The position numbers and the translations under genes are program-made. Under the pieces are notes generated by a model. It was given only the letters and a program-made list of their open reading frames with translations. It had not been told where the DNA came from and did no database searches. From an uncultured Bacteroidales bacterium (GTDB lineage: Bacteria > Bacteroidota > Bacteroidia > Bacteroidales > P3), in contig CAMWVZ010000039.1 of NCBI GenBank assembly GCA_947177845.1, forward strand, positions 1 through 8,118: a DNA stretch of 8,118 nucleotides, in the 5' to 3' direction. Below, piece by piece: positions 1 to 7,135 of this stretch; position 1 is the first letter of the stretch; the number at the start of each line of letters is the position of its first letter.

Positions 1-15
1 GGCAAGGCGGCGGAC

Positions 16-47
16 AAAAAAAGGCCACCAACTTGGTGGCCTTTTTT
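16..47 (-). terminator. Intrinsic (probably bidirectional) terminator after the DUF3127 gene
   Basis: A perfect inverted repeat has arms at 23-31 and 33-41 (GGCCACCAA and TTGGTGGCC). Sterically this folds as a 7-bp GC-rich stem with a 5-nt loop. It is flanked by an A run (16-22) and a T run (42-47), so it has a U tract on either strand. It lies about 18 nt past the stop codon of the minus-strand DUF3127 gene and most likely ends the five-gene unit. Because it is symmetric it could also stop a plus-strand gene arriving from beyond the left edge. Confidence 0.9.
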
Positions 48-64
48 GTTAAACCATTTTCCTT

Positions 65-496
65 TTAGAAAGGCAGGTCGTCCTCCCCACCCGCGGCAGG
101 AATGCCATTGTCGGGGAAAGCAGGAGCCTGAGGAGCCGAGGCAGGACGCGGAGCCGCAGCCGGAGCAGCGGCGGCCTGAGGCGCGAAGTTAGGCGCCGAA
201 GCACTCATTCCACCCGCAGGCTGCGCACCCGGCAACGTGATACGCCAAGCCCGCACATCGGTATACCACCGATTGTTAAACTCACGACTCTCCAAGTCGA
301 AAGCCACATTCAGCAAGTTACCCACCTGCATAATCGACGGATCGGTAATGGCACGGTCGCCCCACACCTGCACGCAAATCTTTCTCGGATACTGCGATTC
401 CGTTTCAAAAATGTACTCCTGACGCTTCCATTCGCCATTCTTTCCCTGACCGGTAACCGGCTCACGGATTTCAATCAATTTCGCTGTAAAGTCCAT
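65..496 (-). CDS. DUF3127 protein: predicted OB-fold with an SSB-like acidic C-terminal tip
   Basis: This 143-residue protein has three parts. Residues 1-88 are a compact beta-rich domain that I recognise as DUF3127, a Bacteroidota family expected to adopt an OB fold like that of single-stranded DNA-binding proteins; conserved-looking stretches include RQEYIFET, CVQVWGD and VAFDLESREF. Residues 89-130 are an Ala/Pro-rich, probably disordered linker. The last six residues are EDDLPF, closely like the DDDIPF tip by which bacterial SSB recruits repair and replication enzymes. The start is well fixed, because two in-frame TGA codons lie just upstream of the ATG. It is the last gene of the unit, 43 nt after topB, and is followed by a terminator. 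No biochemical function is known to me. DNA binding and partner recruitment are inferences from domain layout. Confidence 0.88.
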   Translation of the reverse strand: MDFTAKLIEIREPVTGQGKNGEWKRQEYIFETESQYPRKICVQVWGDRAITDPSIMQVGNLLNVAFDLESREFNNRWYTDVRAWRITLPGAQPAGGMSASAPNFAPQAAAAPAAAPRPASAPQAPAFPDNGIPAAGGEDDLPF

Positions 497-530
497 ATCT
501 CATCATTTTTTAAATTTCATCACGATTTCG

Positions 531-538
531 CAAAAATA
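531..538 (-). promoter_or_regulatory. Possible internal promoter -7 box before the DUF3127 gene
   Basis: On the minus strand this reads TATTTTTG, matching the Bacteroidota -7 consensus TAnnTTTG. It lies in the 43-nt gap after topB and would place a transcript start about 25-30 nt upstream of the DUF3127 ATG. I see no convincing -33 TTTG element at the right distance, and the gap is AT-rich, so a chance match is possible. Confidence 0.35.
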
Positions 539-539
539 A

Positions 540-2351
540 TCAAATTTCCCCCAACACCACCCTCGGCGTACGCTGCACCTCGTCCACCACCGCCCCCACC
601 ATCTGCCGAAGCTGCGCCATGAAATCGGCCGCCGAATAATTGCCCTCCGAAATATCCCGCAACTTCTTTTCCCACTGCCCCGTCAGTTCCGCCGACTTGA
701 GCAAACGATTCGGAATGGTATCTATCAACTTGATACCCATAGGCGTAGGCATCACCCTCTTCTTTTCCTTATAAATGTATTTGCGCCGCAAAAGCGTCTC
801 GATAATGGCCGCCCGCGTGGAAGGACGCCCTATGCCGTTGGCCTTCATCAACTCGCGCAACGCATCGTCTTCCACCGTCTTGCCCGCCGTCTCCATAGCC
901 TTGAGCAAATCGGCCTCGGTCATGTATTTGGGCGGCTGCGTCTGCTTGGCCACGATTTCCGGCTTGTGCGGCCCGCTCTCGCTCACCTGATAGGCCGGCA
1001 AAAGTTTTTCGTCGGACTCCTTCTCCTCCTCTTCCTCCTGACTTTTGTCGGGGAAAAGCACCCGCCAGCCCGGATTCACAATCACACGCCCCGTCGCCTT
1101 GAATTCCACCTTGGTATCGTCGGCTACCACCTCACCCGACACCAAGGTGTTGTCGTATTCGCAATCCGGATAGAACACCGCCAGAAAACGGCGTATCACA
1201 AGGTCGAACACCAATTTTTCGTTGCGGTTGAGGCTCGAGGCCGCCCCGAACTCGCCCGTGGGGATAATGGCATGGTGGTCGGTTATCTTCTTGTCGTTAA
1301 AAACTTTCTTACTCTTAGGCAAGGCCCCCTTGCTCAAAAGTTCCTGCGTATAGGTGGCATAGGGAACCAAGCCCCGCATGATGCCCGGCACCTTCGGATA
1401 GACATCGTTGGGCAGGAAGTTGGTGTCCACACGCGGATAGGTGGTGAGTTTCTTCTCGTAGAGACTTTGGATAATCTGCAAGGTCTCTTCGGCCGAAAAG
1501 CCGAACTTGCGGTTGCTCTCCACCTGCAACAACGTGAGGTCGAAGAGTTTGGGAGCGCCCTCCTTGGCCTTTTTCTTCTCCACTTTGGTGACGGTGAAAG
1601 GCGCGGCCTCCACTTTCGCGCACAGCGTCTTGGCCGCTTCCTCGGTGGCCATGCACCCTTTGGTGCTCTGAAACATACCGCCTTTATAGAGCGTGCGCAA
1701 TTCCCAAAATTTTTCGGGCTTGAAGTTGGCGATGGCTTTCTGCCGCTCCACCAACAGCGCCAAAGTGGGCGTCTGCACCCGTCCTATCGAAATCACCTGC
1801 TTGGGCGCGGCGAATTTGAGCGTATAGGCACGGCTGGCGTTCATACCTAATAACCAATCGCCTATGGCGCGGACCGAACCCGCCGCATAGAGATTGTCGA
1901 AGTCGGAGGCCGGATAGAGATTGGCAAAACCCTCCTTGATGGCTTCTTCGGTGAGCGAGGAAATCCACAGACGCTTCACGGGCACCTTGCAGCCCGCCTT
2001 CTGCATCACCCAACGCTGAATTACCTCTCCTTCCTGCCCCGCGTCCCCGCAGTTTATCACCTCTTCGCATTTGGAAATCAAATCCTTCAAAATCTCGAAC
2101 TGCGCCATGCTGCCCTTTTCGGGAATGAGTTTGAGACGGAAGCGCGACGGAATCATCGGCAACACCTCCATGCGCCACTGCTTCCACTCCATGCCGTAGT
2201 CTTCGGGCTCGTAGAGCGTGCACAGGTGGCCGAATGTCCACGACACCCAATAGCCGTTGCCCTCCATATAGCCGTTCTTGGAGGCCGTAGCCCCCAACAC
2301 ACGGGCGATTTCGCGCCCCACACTCGGTTTTTCGGCTATGCAGAGTTTCAT
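540..2351 (-). CDS. topB: DNA topoisomerase III (type IA), short form without zinc ribbon
   Basis: This type IA topoisomerase nicks one DNA strand through a 5'-phosphotyrosine and passes another strand through; in E. coli, topoisomerase III decatenates replicating DNA and works with RecQ. The 603-residue protein opens with the Toprim domain: EKPS at 7-10 and the acidic motif DAGQEGE at 103-109. IGRVQTPTL (189-197) and the catalytic tyrosine Y305 in LTTYPRVDT follow, then ITDHHAIIPT (356-365) and GIGRPSTRAAII (506-517). All core motifs are present, so it should be active. The Toprim motif has Gln where many relatives have Arg. A Glu-rich stretch sits near 439-448. There is no CxxC pair anywhere, so the C-terminal zinc ribbons of many homologues are absent. 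It starts 13 nt after the lolA-like gene and precedes the DUF3127 gene, whose SSB-like tail makes a partnership plausible. Confidence 0.96.
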   Translation of the reverse strand: MKLCIAEKPSVGREIARVLGATASKNGYMEGNGYWVSWTFGHLCTLYEPEDYGMEWKQWRMEVLPMIPSRFRLKLIPEKGSMAQFEILKDLISKCEEVINCGDAGQEGEVIQRWVMQKAGCKVPVKRLWISSLTEEAIKEGFANLYPASDFDNLYAAGSVRAIGDWLLGMNASRAYTLKFAAPKQVISIGRVQTPTLALLVERQKAIANFKPEKFWELRTLYKGGMFQSTKGCMATEEAAKTLCAKVEAAPFTVTKVEKKKAKEGAPKLFDLTLLQVESNRKFGFSAEETLQIIQSLYEKKLTTYPRVDTNFLPNDVYPKVPGIMRGLVPYATYTQELLSKGALPKSKKVFNDKKITDHHAIIPTGEFGAASSLNRNEKLVFDLVIRRFLAVFYPDCEYDNTLVSGEVVADDTKVEFKATGRVIVNPGWRVLFPDKSQEEEEEKESDEKLLPAYQVSESGPHKPEIVAKQTQPPKYMTEADLLKAMETAGKTVEDDALRELMKANGIGRPSTRAAIIETLLRRKYIYKEKKRVMPTPMGIKLIDTIPNRLLKSAELTGQWEKKLRDISEGNYSAADFMAQLRQMVGAVVDEVQRTPRVVLGEI

Positions 2352-2364
2352 ATCGGGCGGTGAT

Positions 2365-3102
2365 TTAGCGCATATCGTTCACCATAACGCCCGGGAAAAG
2401 CGATGTATCGAACACGAAATCCTTGTCCTTCACACCTTTCGCCTCTCTACACGCTTGAATTTCGAGCACCTGTATCTGCGTTTGGGAATAATAGAGTTCG
2501 AGTCTGTAAGGCAGGTTGTCGCCTGCATTGAGGAAGAGCCGCACCTTGAGAATTTCGGAGGGAGAAAGCGGCGTGAGGTCGAGGATATTGCGCGCCGAGC
2601 CGGCTATGTTTTCCTGACGGATGTATTTGGCGCGGTAGTATTTGCGGTAGTTCTTGATAAGCGAAACGGGATTTATCTGCGCCTGCGCCTCGTCGTAGGC
2701 ATACACGCTCACTTCCTTGTTCTGCGGCACGTAGACCCACAGGTTCTGTCCGTCGCAGTAGTAGGTCTGCGGGCCCACCGTGAGGCGGAATTTCTGGCCA
2801 CGGCACACCAGCGAACCACGCTGGCAGTCGCGGGGGGCGTTCAAGGTGCGGCTGTCGGCCACGCAGGCGTTGAAGACAATTTCCACGTCCGAGGCCGCAT
2901 TCATCCACTTGGCCGTCTTCGCCAACAGGGCGTGGGCGGCGGGGTCGTCCGAGCCTTTGTCGGCCTTGACGGTGTTCTGCACGGCGGGAGCCTGCGCCGA
3001 AAGAGGTTGAAACGACAGAAACAGAAACGCATGGAGCGCAACCGCCGTCATGATATATCTTGCCACCAATCTCACTTTCCGATTTTTATTAATATTAATC
3101 AT
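2365..3102 (-). CDS. lolA: LolA-like periplasmic lipoprotein carrier
   Basis: LolA carries lipoproteins through the periplasm from the LolCDE exporter to the outer membrane. This 245-residue protein has a long basic N-terminus (NKNRKVRLVAR), a hydrophobic stretch near 18-31 and a likely signal peptidase I site after LSAQA (about residue 38). There is no lipobox cysteine, so it should be soluble. The mature part shows the LolA pattern: helix with AKTAKWMNA, then GSLVCRGQKFRL (96-107), CDGQNLWVYVPQNKEV (116-131) and a late RLFLNAGDNLPYRLEL strand pair (188-203). The ATG at 3102 overlaps the ftsK stop (ATGATTAA). An internal ATG at codon 18 would remove the basic n-region, so the longer start is preferred. 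Five cysteines (80, 93, 100, 116, 218) in a periplasmic protein are unusual. It could also be called an outer-membrane lipoprotein carrier family protein with unproven cargo. Confidence 0.9.
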   Translation of the reverse strand: MININKNRKVRLVARYIMTAVALHAFLFLSFQPLSAQAPAVQNTVKADKGSDDPAAHALLAKTAKWMNAASDVEIVFNACVADSRTLNAPRDCQRGSLVCRGQKFRLTVGPQTYYCDGQNLWVYVPQNKEVSVYAYDEAQAQINPVSLIKNYRKYYRAKYIRQENIAGSARNILDLTPLSPSEILKVRLFLNAGDNLPYRLELYYSQTQIQVLEIQACREAKGVKDKDFVFDTSLFPGVMVNDMR

Positions 3103-5773
3103 TGAGACCTATCGCCGCGAAAATCTGTTGCAAGGCGGCGGGATCCTTGATTTTCACCTCGCGTATCTTGCGCCCGTCGAACGGACTCACCACGCCCGCG
3201 CTTTCGAGCTGATCCATGATACGCCCCGCCCGGTTGTAGCCCAACTTGAACTTGCGTTGCAACATCGACGTGGAGGCCTGTTGCGAGGAAACCACCATTT
3301 CCGCGGCGTCCTTGAACATCGAATCCCATTCCTCGCCCTCCATGTCGGCCGCCCCGCCGCCACCTTCGCCCTCCTCGGGGCAGTCGGGCAACTGATAGGC
3401 CGTGGGGAACGCCCGTTGTTCGCCGATGAAATCCGAAATCCGCTCGATTTCGGGCGTGTCGATGAAGGCGCATTGCAGACGCGTGATGCCCTCGCCCATG
3501 GAGATGAGCATGTCGCCCCGTCCGATGAGCTGATCGGCGCCGTTGGAATCCAAAATGGTGCGCGAGTCTACCTTCGACTGCACCTTGAACGCGATACGCG
3601 CGGGGAAGTTGGCCTTAATCAAACCCGTAATCACATTCACCGAAGGCCGCTGCGTGGCAATCACCAAATGAATGCCGATGGCACGCGCCAACTGCGCCAA
3701 ACGGGCGATAGGCTGTTCCACTTCCTTGCCCGCGGTCATGATAAGGTCGGCGAACTCGTCTATAATCAATACGATATAGGGAAGATAGCGATGCCCGTTT
3801 TCGGGGTTGAGCTTGCGCGCCACGAATTTGGCGTTATATTCCTTGAGGTTCTTGGCGGCCGCATCCTTGAGCAAGTCGTAGCGTTCGTCCATTTCGATGC
3901 AGAGCGACTTGAGCGTGCGCACCACCTTGCGGGTGTCGGTAATCACGGCCTCGTCGGTATCGGGCAACTTGGCCAGATAGTGCCTTTCTATCTTGTTGAA
4001 CAAGCTCAATTCCACCTTCTTGGGGTCCACCATCACGAACTTGAGCTCGGCGGGGTGTTTGGAATAGAGCAGCGAGGCGATAATGGCGTTCAGCCCCACC
4101 GACTTACCTTGCCCCGTGGCACCGGCCACCAAAAGGTGCGGCATCTTGGCCAAGTCGGTTACGAATTCTTCGTTCGAAATGGTCTTTCCCAACGCTATCG
4201 GCAAGGCATAGCCCGCCTTGCGGAATTTGGCGCAGGTGAGCATGTCGCGCATGGGCACCACCTGTTTCTTGCTGTTGGGCACTTCGATACCTATCGTGCC
4301 TTTTCCGGGAATGGGGGCGATGATGCGGATGCCCAAGGCCGAAAGGCTCAGGGCTATATCGTCTTCCAAATTCTTTATCTTGCTGATGCGCACGCCCGGT
4401 GCCGGCACAATTTCGTAGAGGGTGACGGTGGGGCCTATCGTGGCCGAAATCTTGCTGATGTCGATGCCGTAGTTCTGCAAGGTGGATACAATCCTGTTCT
4501 TGTTGGATTGCAACTCCTCGTTCATGTCCTGAATGTTTTGGCTTTGGTCGCCGAAATCCTCCAGCAAATCGAGGCCCGGAAAACGGTAGTCGCGCAGTTC
4601 CAAACGCGGGTCGTAGGGCGTGTCTATCGTATAGTGTTCGGGGCCCGCCTCCACTTTCGCGGTATTGTTTTCCGTGGCGGTACGAGTGTCCACAATCTTC
4701 ATCTCGCCCAAATCGCCCTCGTCCTCATTCTCCTGCTCCTGCGGTTCTTCTTCCGTTTCCTCCTCTTCGGCAGACTCTTCTTCGGCAGGCGCCGCTTCCT
4801 CCCCTCCGGCTTCTTCGGGAACGTCCCTATCGTTTTCAACCGCCCCGTTCACAGTCATTTCAACGCCATCTTCCACTTCCGCGCCCGTGTCGGCTCCAAG
4901 CCCCATGCGCATCGTCACGGTCATTCCCGCCAAGGGATCTTCTTTCGGTTCTTCCGCCGTCCTCTCCACTGCCGCCGACACGGAATCTTCCCGCTCCTCC
5001 GGCTGCGGCACGGCCACGTTTTCCGCCTGTGGCGAAACGTCCGCCACCGCTTTCTTCGGCTTCCGCCTCCACTTCAACTTTCCAAGACTATAATTGACCA
5101 CAAAATAGCAGAGCAAGGAGAAGGCCATGATAAGCGTCAGCCCCGCCACGCCCAACAGCCCCCGCAGATAGAGCGAGGTGTGCATACCCACGTTGCCGCC
5201 CAACACATAGAGGTTGCCGCTTTTGAAAAACGTGCCGAGCAAGGTGGAAATCCACAACAATAAGAAAACAACCTGAAAGAATATCTTGAACAGACGGAAT
5301 TTGCGGATGCGCAACACCTGCAGGCCCAAGAGGAACGCCACGACGGGAATGAGCAGGGCGGCCAGTCCGAAGCCCCGGTTCACCAATATATCGGCGGTAT
5401 AGGCGCCTAACTTGCCTCCGAAATTCCTAACGGTTAAACCGTTGTCCGCCCACAAGCCTCCGTGCTGACTTTGCTGCACCGCATCGTAGTCCACCCACCA
5501 ATACAGAAAATGGGAAAGTTCCGAAACCAGCAGGAAAAAACCGGCGAACAGGAAGAAGAAACCGAGAATGCGGCGGGGCTTTTCGGCGGGCAGGGACGAG
5601 AAGAAATCCACCACCTTGCGCCCCCACGAAACCTCCTCCTGCTCTTGCGATGCGTCCTCTTCCTGCTCGGGTTCCTCCTCCACAAGAGTTTCTTCGCCTT
5701 CAAGAATCTCCTCCGGAGCGGGTTCCGCCACAGGCATGGGGGGTATCGGTGTCCTTCGCTTGTTCTTCGCCAT
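3095..5773 (-). CDS. ftsK: DNA translocase FtsK
   Basis: FtsK is a septum-anchored ATP-driven DNA pump that clears and aligns chromosome termini during division and activates XerCD recombination at dif. This 892-residue protein has a charged N-terminus rich in Glu (21-47) and four predicted membrane helices (about 68-92, 134-153, 160-181, 203-228). An acidic linker with dense Glu runs (about 255-355) follows. The motor has an alpha domain (about 420-520), Walker A GATGQGKS (551-558), Walker B IVLIIDEFADLIM (667-679; D672, E673), and ATQRPSVNVITGLIKANFP (706-724) followed by SRTILDSNGADQLIGRGDML. After a Gly/Glu-rich spacer (about 799-816), a C-terminal winged helix (about 820-875) matches the DNA-sequence-reading gamma domain. 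It begins 22 nt after ribBA and overlaps the lolA-like gene by 8 nt, suggesting translational coupling. Confidence 0.97.
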   Translation of the reverse strand: MAKNKRRTPIPPMPVAEPAPEEILEGEETLVEEEPEQEEDASQEQEEVSWGRKVVDFFSSLPAEKPRRILGFFFLFAGFFLLVSELSHFLYWWVDYDAVQQSQHGGLWADNGLTVRNFGGKLGAYTADILVNRGFGLAALLIPVVAFLLGLQVLRIRKFRLFKIFFQVVFLLLWISTLLGTFFKSGNLYVLGGNVGMHTSLYLRGLLGVAGLTLIMAFSLLCYFVVNYSLGKLKWRRKPKKAVADVSPQAENVAVPQPEEREDSVSAAVERTAEEPKEDPLAGMTVTMRMGLGADTGAEVEDGVEMTVNGAVENDRDVPEEAGGEEAAPAEEESAEEEETEEEPQEQENEDEGDLGEMKIVDTRTATENNTAKVEAGPEHYTIDTPYDPRLELRDYRFPGLDLLEDFGDQSQNIQDMNEELQSNKNRIVSTLQNYGIDISKISATIGPTVTLYEIVPAPGVRISKIKNLEDDIALSLSALGIRIIAPIPGKGTIGIEVPNSKKQVVPMRDMLTCAKFRKAGYALPIALGKTISNEEFVTDLAKMPHLLVAGATGQGKSVGLNAIIASLLYSKHPAELKFVMVDPKKVELSLFNKIERHYLAKLPDTDEAVITDTRKVVRTLKSLCIEMDERYDLLKDAAAKNLKEYNAKFVARKLNPENGHRYLPYIVLIIDEFADLIMTAGKEVEQPIARLAQLARAIGIHLVIATQRPSVNVITGLIKANFPARIAFKVQSKVDSRTILDSNGADQLIGRGDMLISMGEGITRLQCAFIDTPEIERISDFIGEQRAFPTAYQLPDCPEEGEGGGGAADMEGEEWDSMFKDAAEMVVSSQQASTSMLQRKFKLGYNRAGRIMDQLESAGVVSPFDGRKIREVKIKDPAALQQIFAAIGLND

Positions 5774-5795
5774 TTTCCGCCGTGAGCTTTATCCG

Positions 5796-7001
5796 TTAGA
5801 AATGCAGGTCGTGACCCATTTTGTCTTGCTTGGTGCGCAAGTAGAATTCATCGTGGGGATTGGGCTGTTCGATAATGGGCACCGTCTCCACGATTTCGAT
5901 GCCATAGCTCTGCAAGCCCACGCGCTTGGCGGGGTTGTTGGTGATGAGCCGCACCTTGCGCGCCCGCAGATGCCGCAAAATCTGAGCGCCCGTGCCGTAG
6001 TCGCGCTCGTCGGGCTTGAAGCCCAAGAGCACGTTCGCTTCCACGGTATCTTTTCCTTCGTCTTGCAACTTATAGGCTTTCAGTTTATTGAGAAGACCTA
6101 TACCACGTCCCTCCTGATTCATGTAGAGAATGATGCCCTTGCCCGCGTTCTCCACCATCTGCATGGCATCGTGCAACTGTTCGCCACAGTCGCAGCGGCA
6201 GGAGGCGAGCACGTCGCCCGTGAGGCAGCACGAATGCACGCGCACCAAAATCGGCTCGTCTTCTTTCCACTCGCCTTTCACCAAGGCCAAATGCAGCATT
6301 CCGCTGTTGCTTTCGGTGAAGGCGTGCAGTTGGAAATTGCCGTGATGCGTGGGCAGATTTACTACAACTTCTTCTTTCACGAGGCTTTCCGTGCGGATGC
6401 GGTAGGCTATCAGATCGGCTATCGAAATGAGCTTGATGCCGTATTGGTCGGCGAATTTCCGCAGTTCGGGCAAACGGGCCATGGTGCCGTCCTCGCTCAT
6501 GATTTCCATCAACGCGGCGGCCGGATACAGGCCTGCCAAGCGGGCCAAGTCCACACAAGCCTCGGTATGTCCCGCGCGGCGCAACACGCCGGCATCCTGG
6601 GCATAGAGGGGGTTGATGTGTCCCGGACGGCCGAAATCGGCGGGCTTTGTCTTGGGATCGGCCAAAGCCCTTATCGTGGCCGCGCGGTCGGAGGCCGACA
6701 CGCCCGTGGTGCAGCCTTCCAATTTGTCTATCGTTATGGTGAAAGGCGTGCCCAGCACCGAGGTGTTGTTCTCCACCTGATGCGGCAGCTCCAATTCGTC
6801 GCAACGGCTCATGGTGATAGGCGCGCAAAGCACCCCGCGGGCGTGCTTGAGCATGAAATTGATTTTCTCGGCGTCCACCTTTTCGGCGGCAATCACCAAA
6901 TCGCCCTCGTTCTCGCGGTCGGCGTCGTCCACCACAATCAAGAACTTGCCTTCCTTGAAATCGCGGATAGCCTCTTCTATACTGTCTAACTTAATATCCA
7001 T
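5796..7001 (-). CDS. ribBA: Bifunctional RibBA: DHBP synthase and GTP cyclohydrolase II
   Basis: This 401-residue cytosolic enzyme catalyses both entry steps of riboflavin synthesis. The N-terminal half converts ribulose 5-phosphate to 3,4-dihydroxy-2-butanone 4-phosphate plus formate; the C-terminal half opens GTP to the pyrimidine precursor. RibB signatures are DDADRENEGDLV (25-36), GVSASDRAATI (100-110), GRPGHINPLYA (124-134), RRAGHTEA (141-148) and EDGTMAR (170-176). RibA begins near residue 210, with zinc ligands expected at C259, C270 and C272 (CLTGDVLASCRCDC), QEGRGIGL (296-303), D331/R333 in DERDYGTGAQIL, and TNNPAKR (354-360). Both active sites look intact. HINPLY, where E. coli RibB has HIFPLR, is as I remember Bacteroidota versions. 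It is the first gene of the minus-strand unit. The untranslated leader is only about 70 nt and I see no FMN riboswitch. Confidence 0.97.
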   Translation of the reverse strand: MDIKLDSIEEAIRDFKEGKFLIVVDDADRENEGDLVIAAEKVDAEKINFMLKHARGVLCAPITMSRCDELELPHQVENNTSVLGTPFTITIDKLEGCTTGVSASDRAATIRALADPKTKPADFGRPGHINPLYAQDAGVLRRAGHTEACVDLARLAGLYPAAALMEIMSEDGTMARLPELRKFADQYGIKLISIADLIAYRIRTESLVKEEVVVNLPTHHGNFQLHAFTESNSGMLHLALVKGEWKEDEPILVRVHSCCLTGDVLASCRCDCGEQLHDAMQMVENAGKGIILYMNQEGRGIGLLNKLKAYKLQDEGKDTVEANVLLGFKPDERDYGTGAQILRHLRARKVRLITNNPAKRVGLQSYGIEIVETVPIIEQPNPHDEFYLRTKQDKMGHDLHF

Positions 7002-7073
7002 TTCTACAAGTATTTAATTGGGCGTCAAAACCTCCCCGCCTTTCCCGGCGCGGTCTGCCTGCACCCAAACGGA

Positions 7074-7081
7074 CAAAGGTA
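7074..7081 (-). promoter_or_regulatory. Likely -7 promoter box for the ribBA-ftsK-lolA-topB-DUF3127 unit
   Basis: On the minus strand this is TACCTTTG, an exact match to the Bacteroidota -7 consensus TAnnTTTG. It is the best candidate start point for the five-gene unit and would give a leader of about 65-70 nt before the ribBA ATG. The upstream -33 region is poor, with an A-rich tract instead of a clear TTTG. Confidence 0.65.
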
Positions 7082-7102
7082 ACATTTTTTAGATTTTTTC
7101 TC

Positions 7103-7110
7103 TACCTTTG
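7103..7110 (+). promoter_or_regulatory. Likely -7 promoter box for corA
   Basis: TACCTTTG on the plus strand matches TAnnTTTG and is followed by C, as is common in Bacteroidota. It predicts a start near 7115-7118 and a leader of about 105 nt ahead of corA. Two T6 tracts (7085-7090, 7094-7099) lie upstream. No -33 TTTG is seen at the expected 19-21 nt spacing. Confidence 0.65.
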
Positions 7111-7135
7111 CAGGCGTTGAAACCGCGCCGCGCAC

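Noticed and set aside
1..15. End of a plus-strand gene at the left edge
   Set aside because: There is no stop codon or enough sequence to assign one; the symmetric terminator only permits such a gene.
966..1850. A 294-codon open frame on the plus strand opposite topB
   Set aside because: It is antisense to the topB core motifs and has low-complexity His/Arg/Leu content.
2278..3105. A 275-codon open frame on the plus strand opposite the lolA-like gene
   Set aside because: The minus-strand frame has a signal peptide, LolA pattern and operon spacing; this frame has none of these.
3050..5263. A 737-codon open frame on the plus strand opposite ftsK
   Set aside because: Its translation is rich in His, Arg and Gly with no recognisable domain, while the minus strand carries a complete FtsK with all motifs. 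It reflects codon bias in GC-rich DNA.
5568..6989. A 473-codon open frame on the plus strand opposite ribBA and the start of ftsK
   Set aside because: It spans two well-supported genes on the other strand and shows no domain of its own.
7002..7073. FMN riboswitch before ribBA
   Set aside because: The leader is only about 70 nt and lacks the conserved RFN blocks. A G-rich patch near 7030-7050 superficially resembles one but does not fold into the multi-helix structure.
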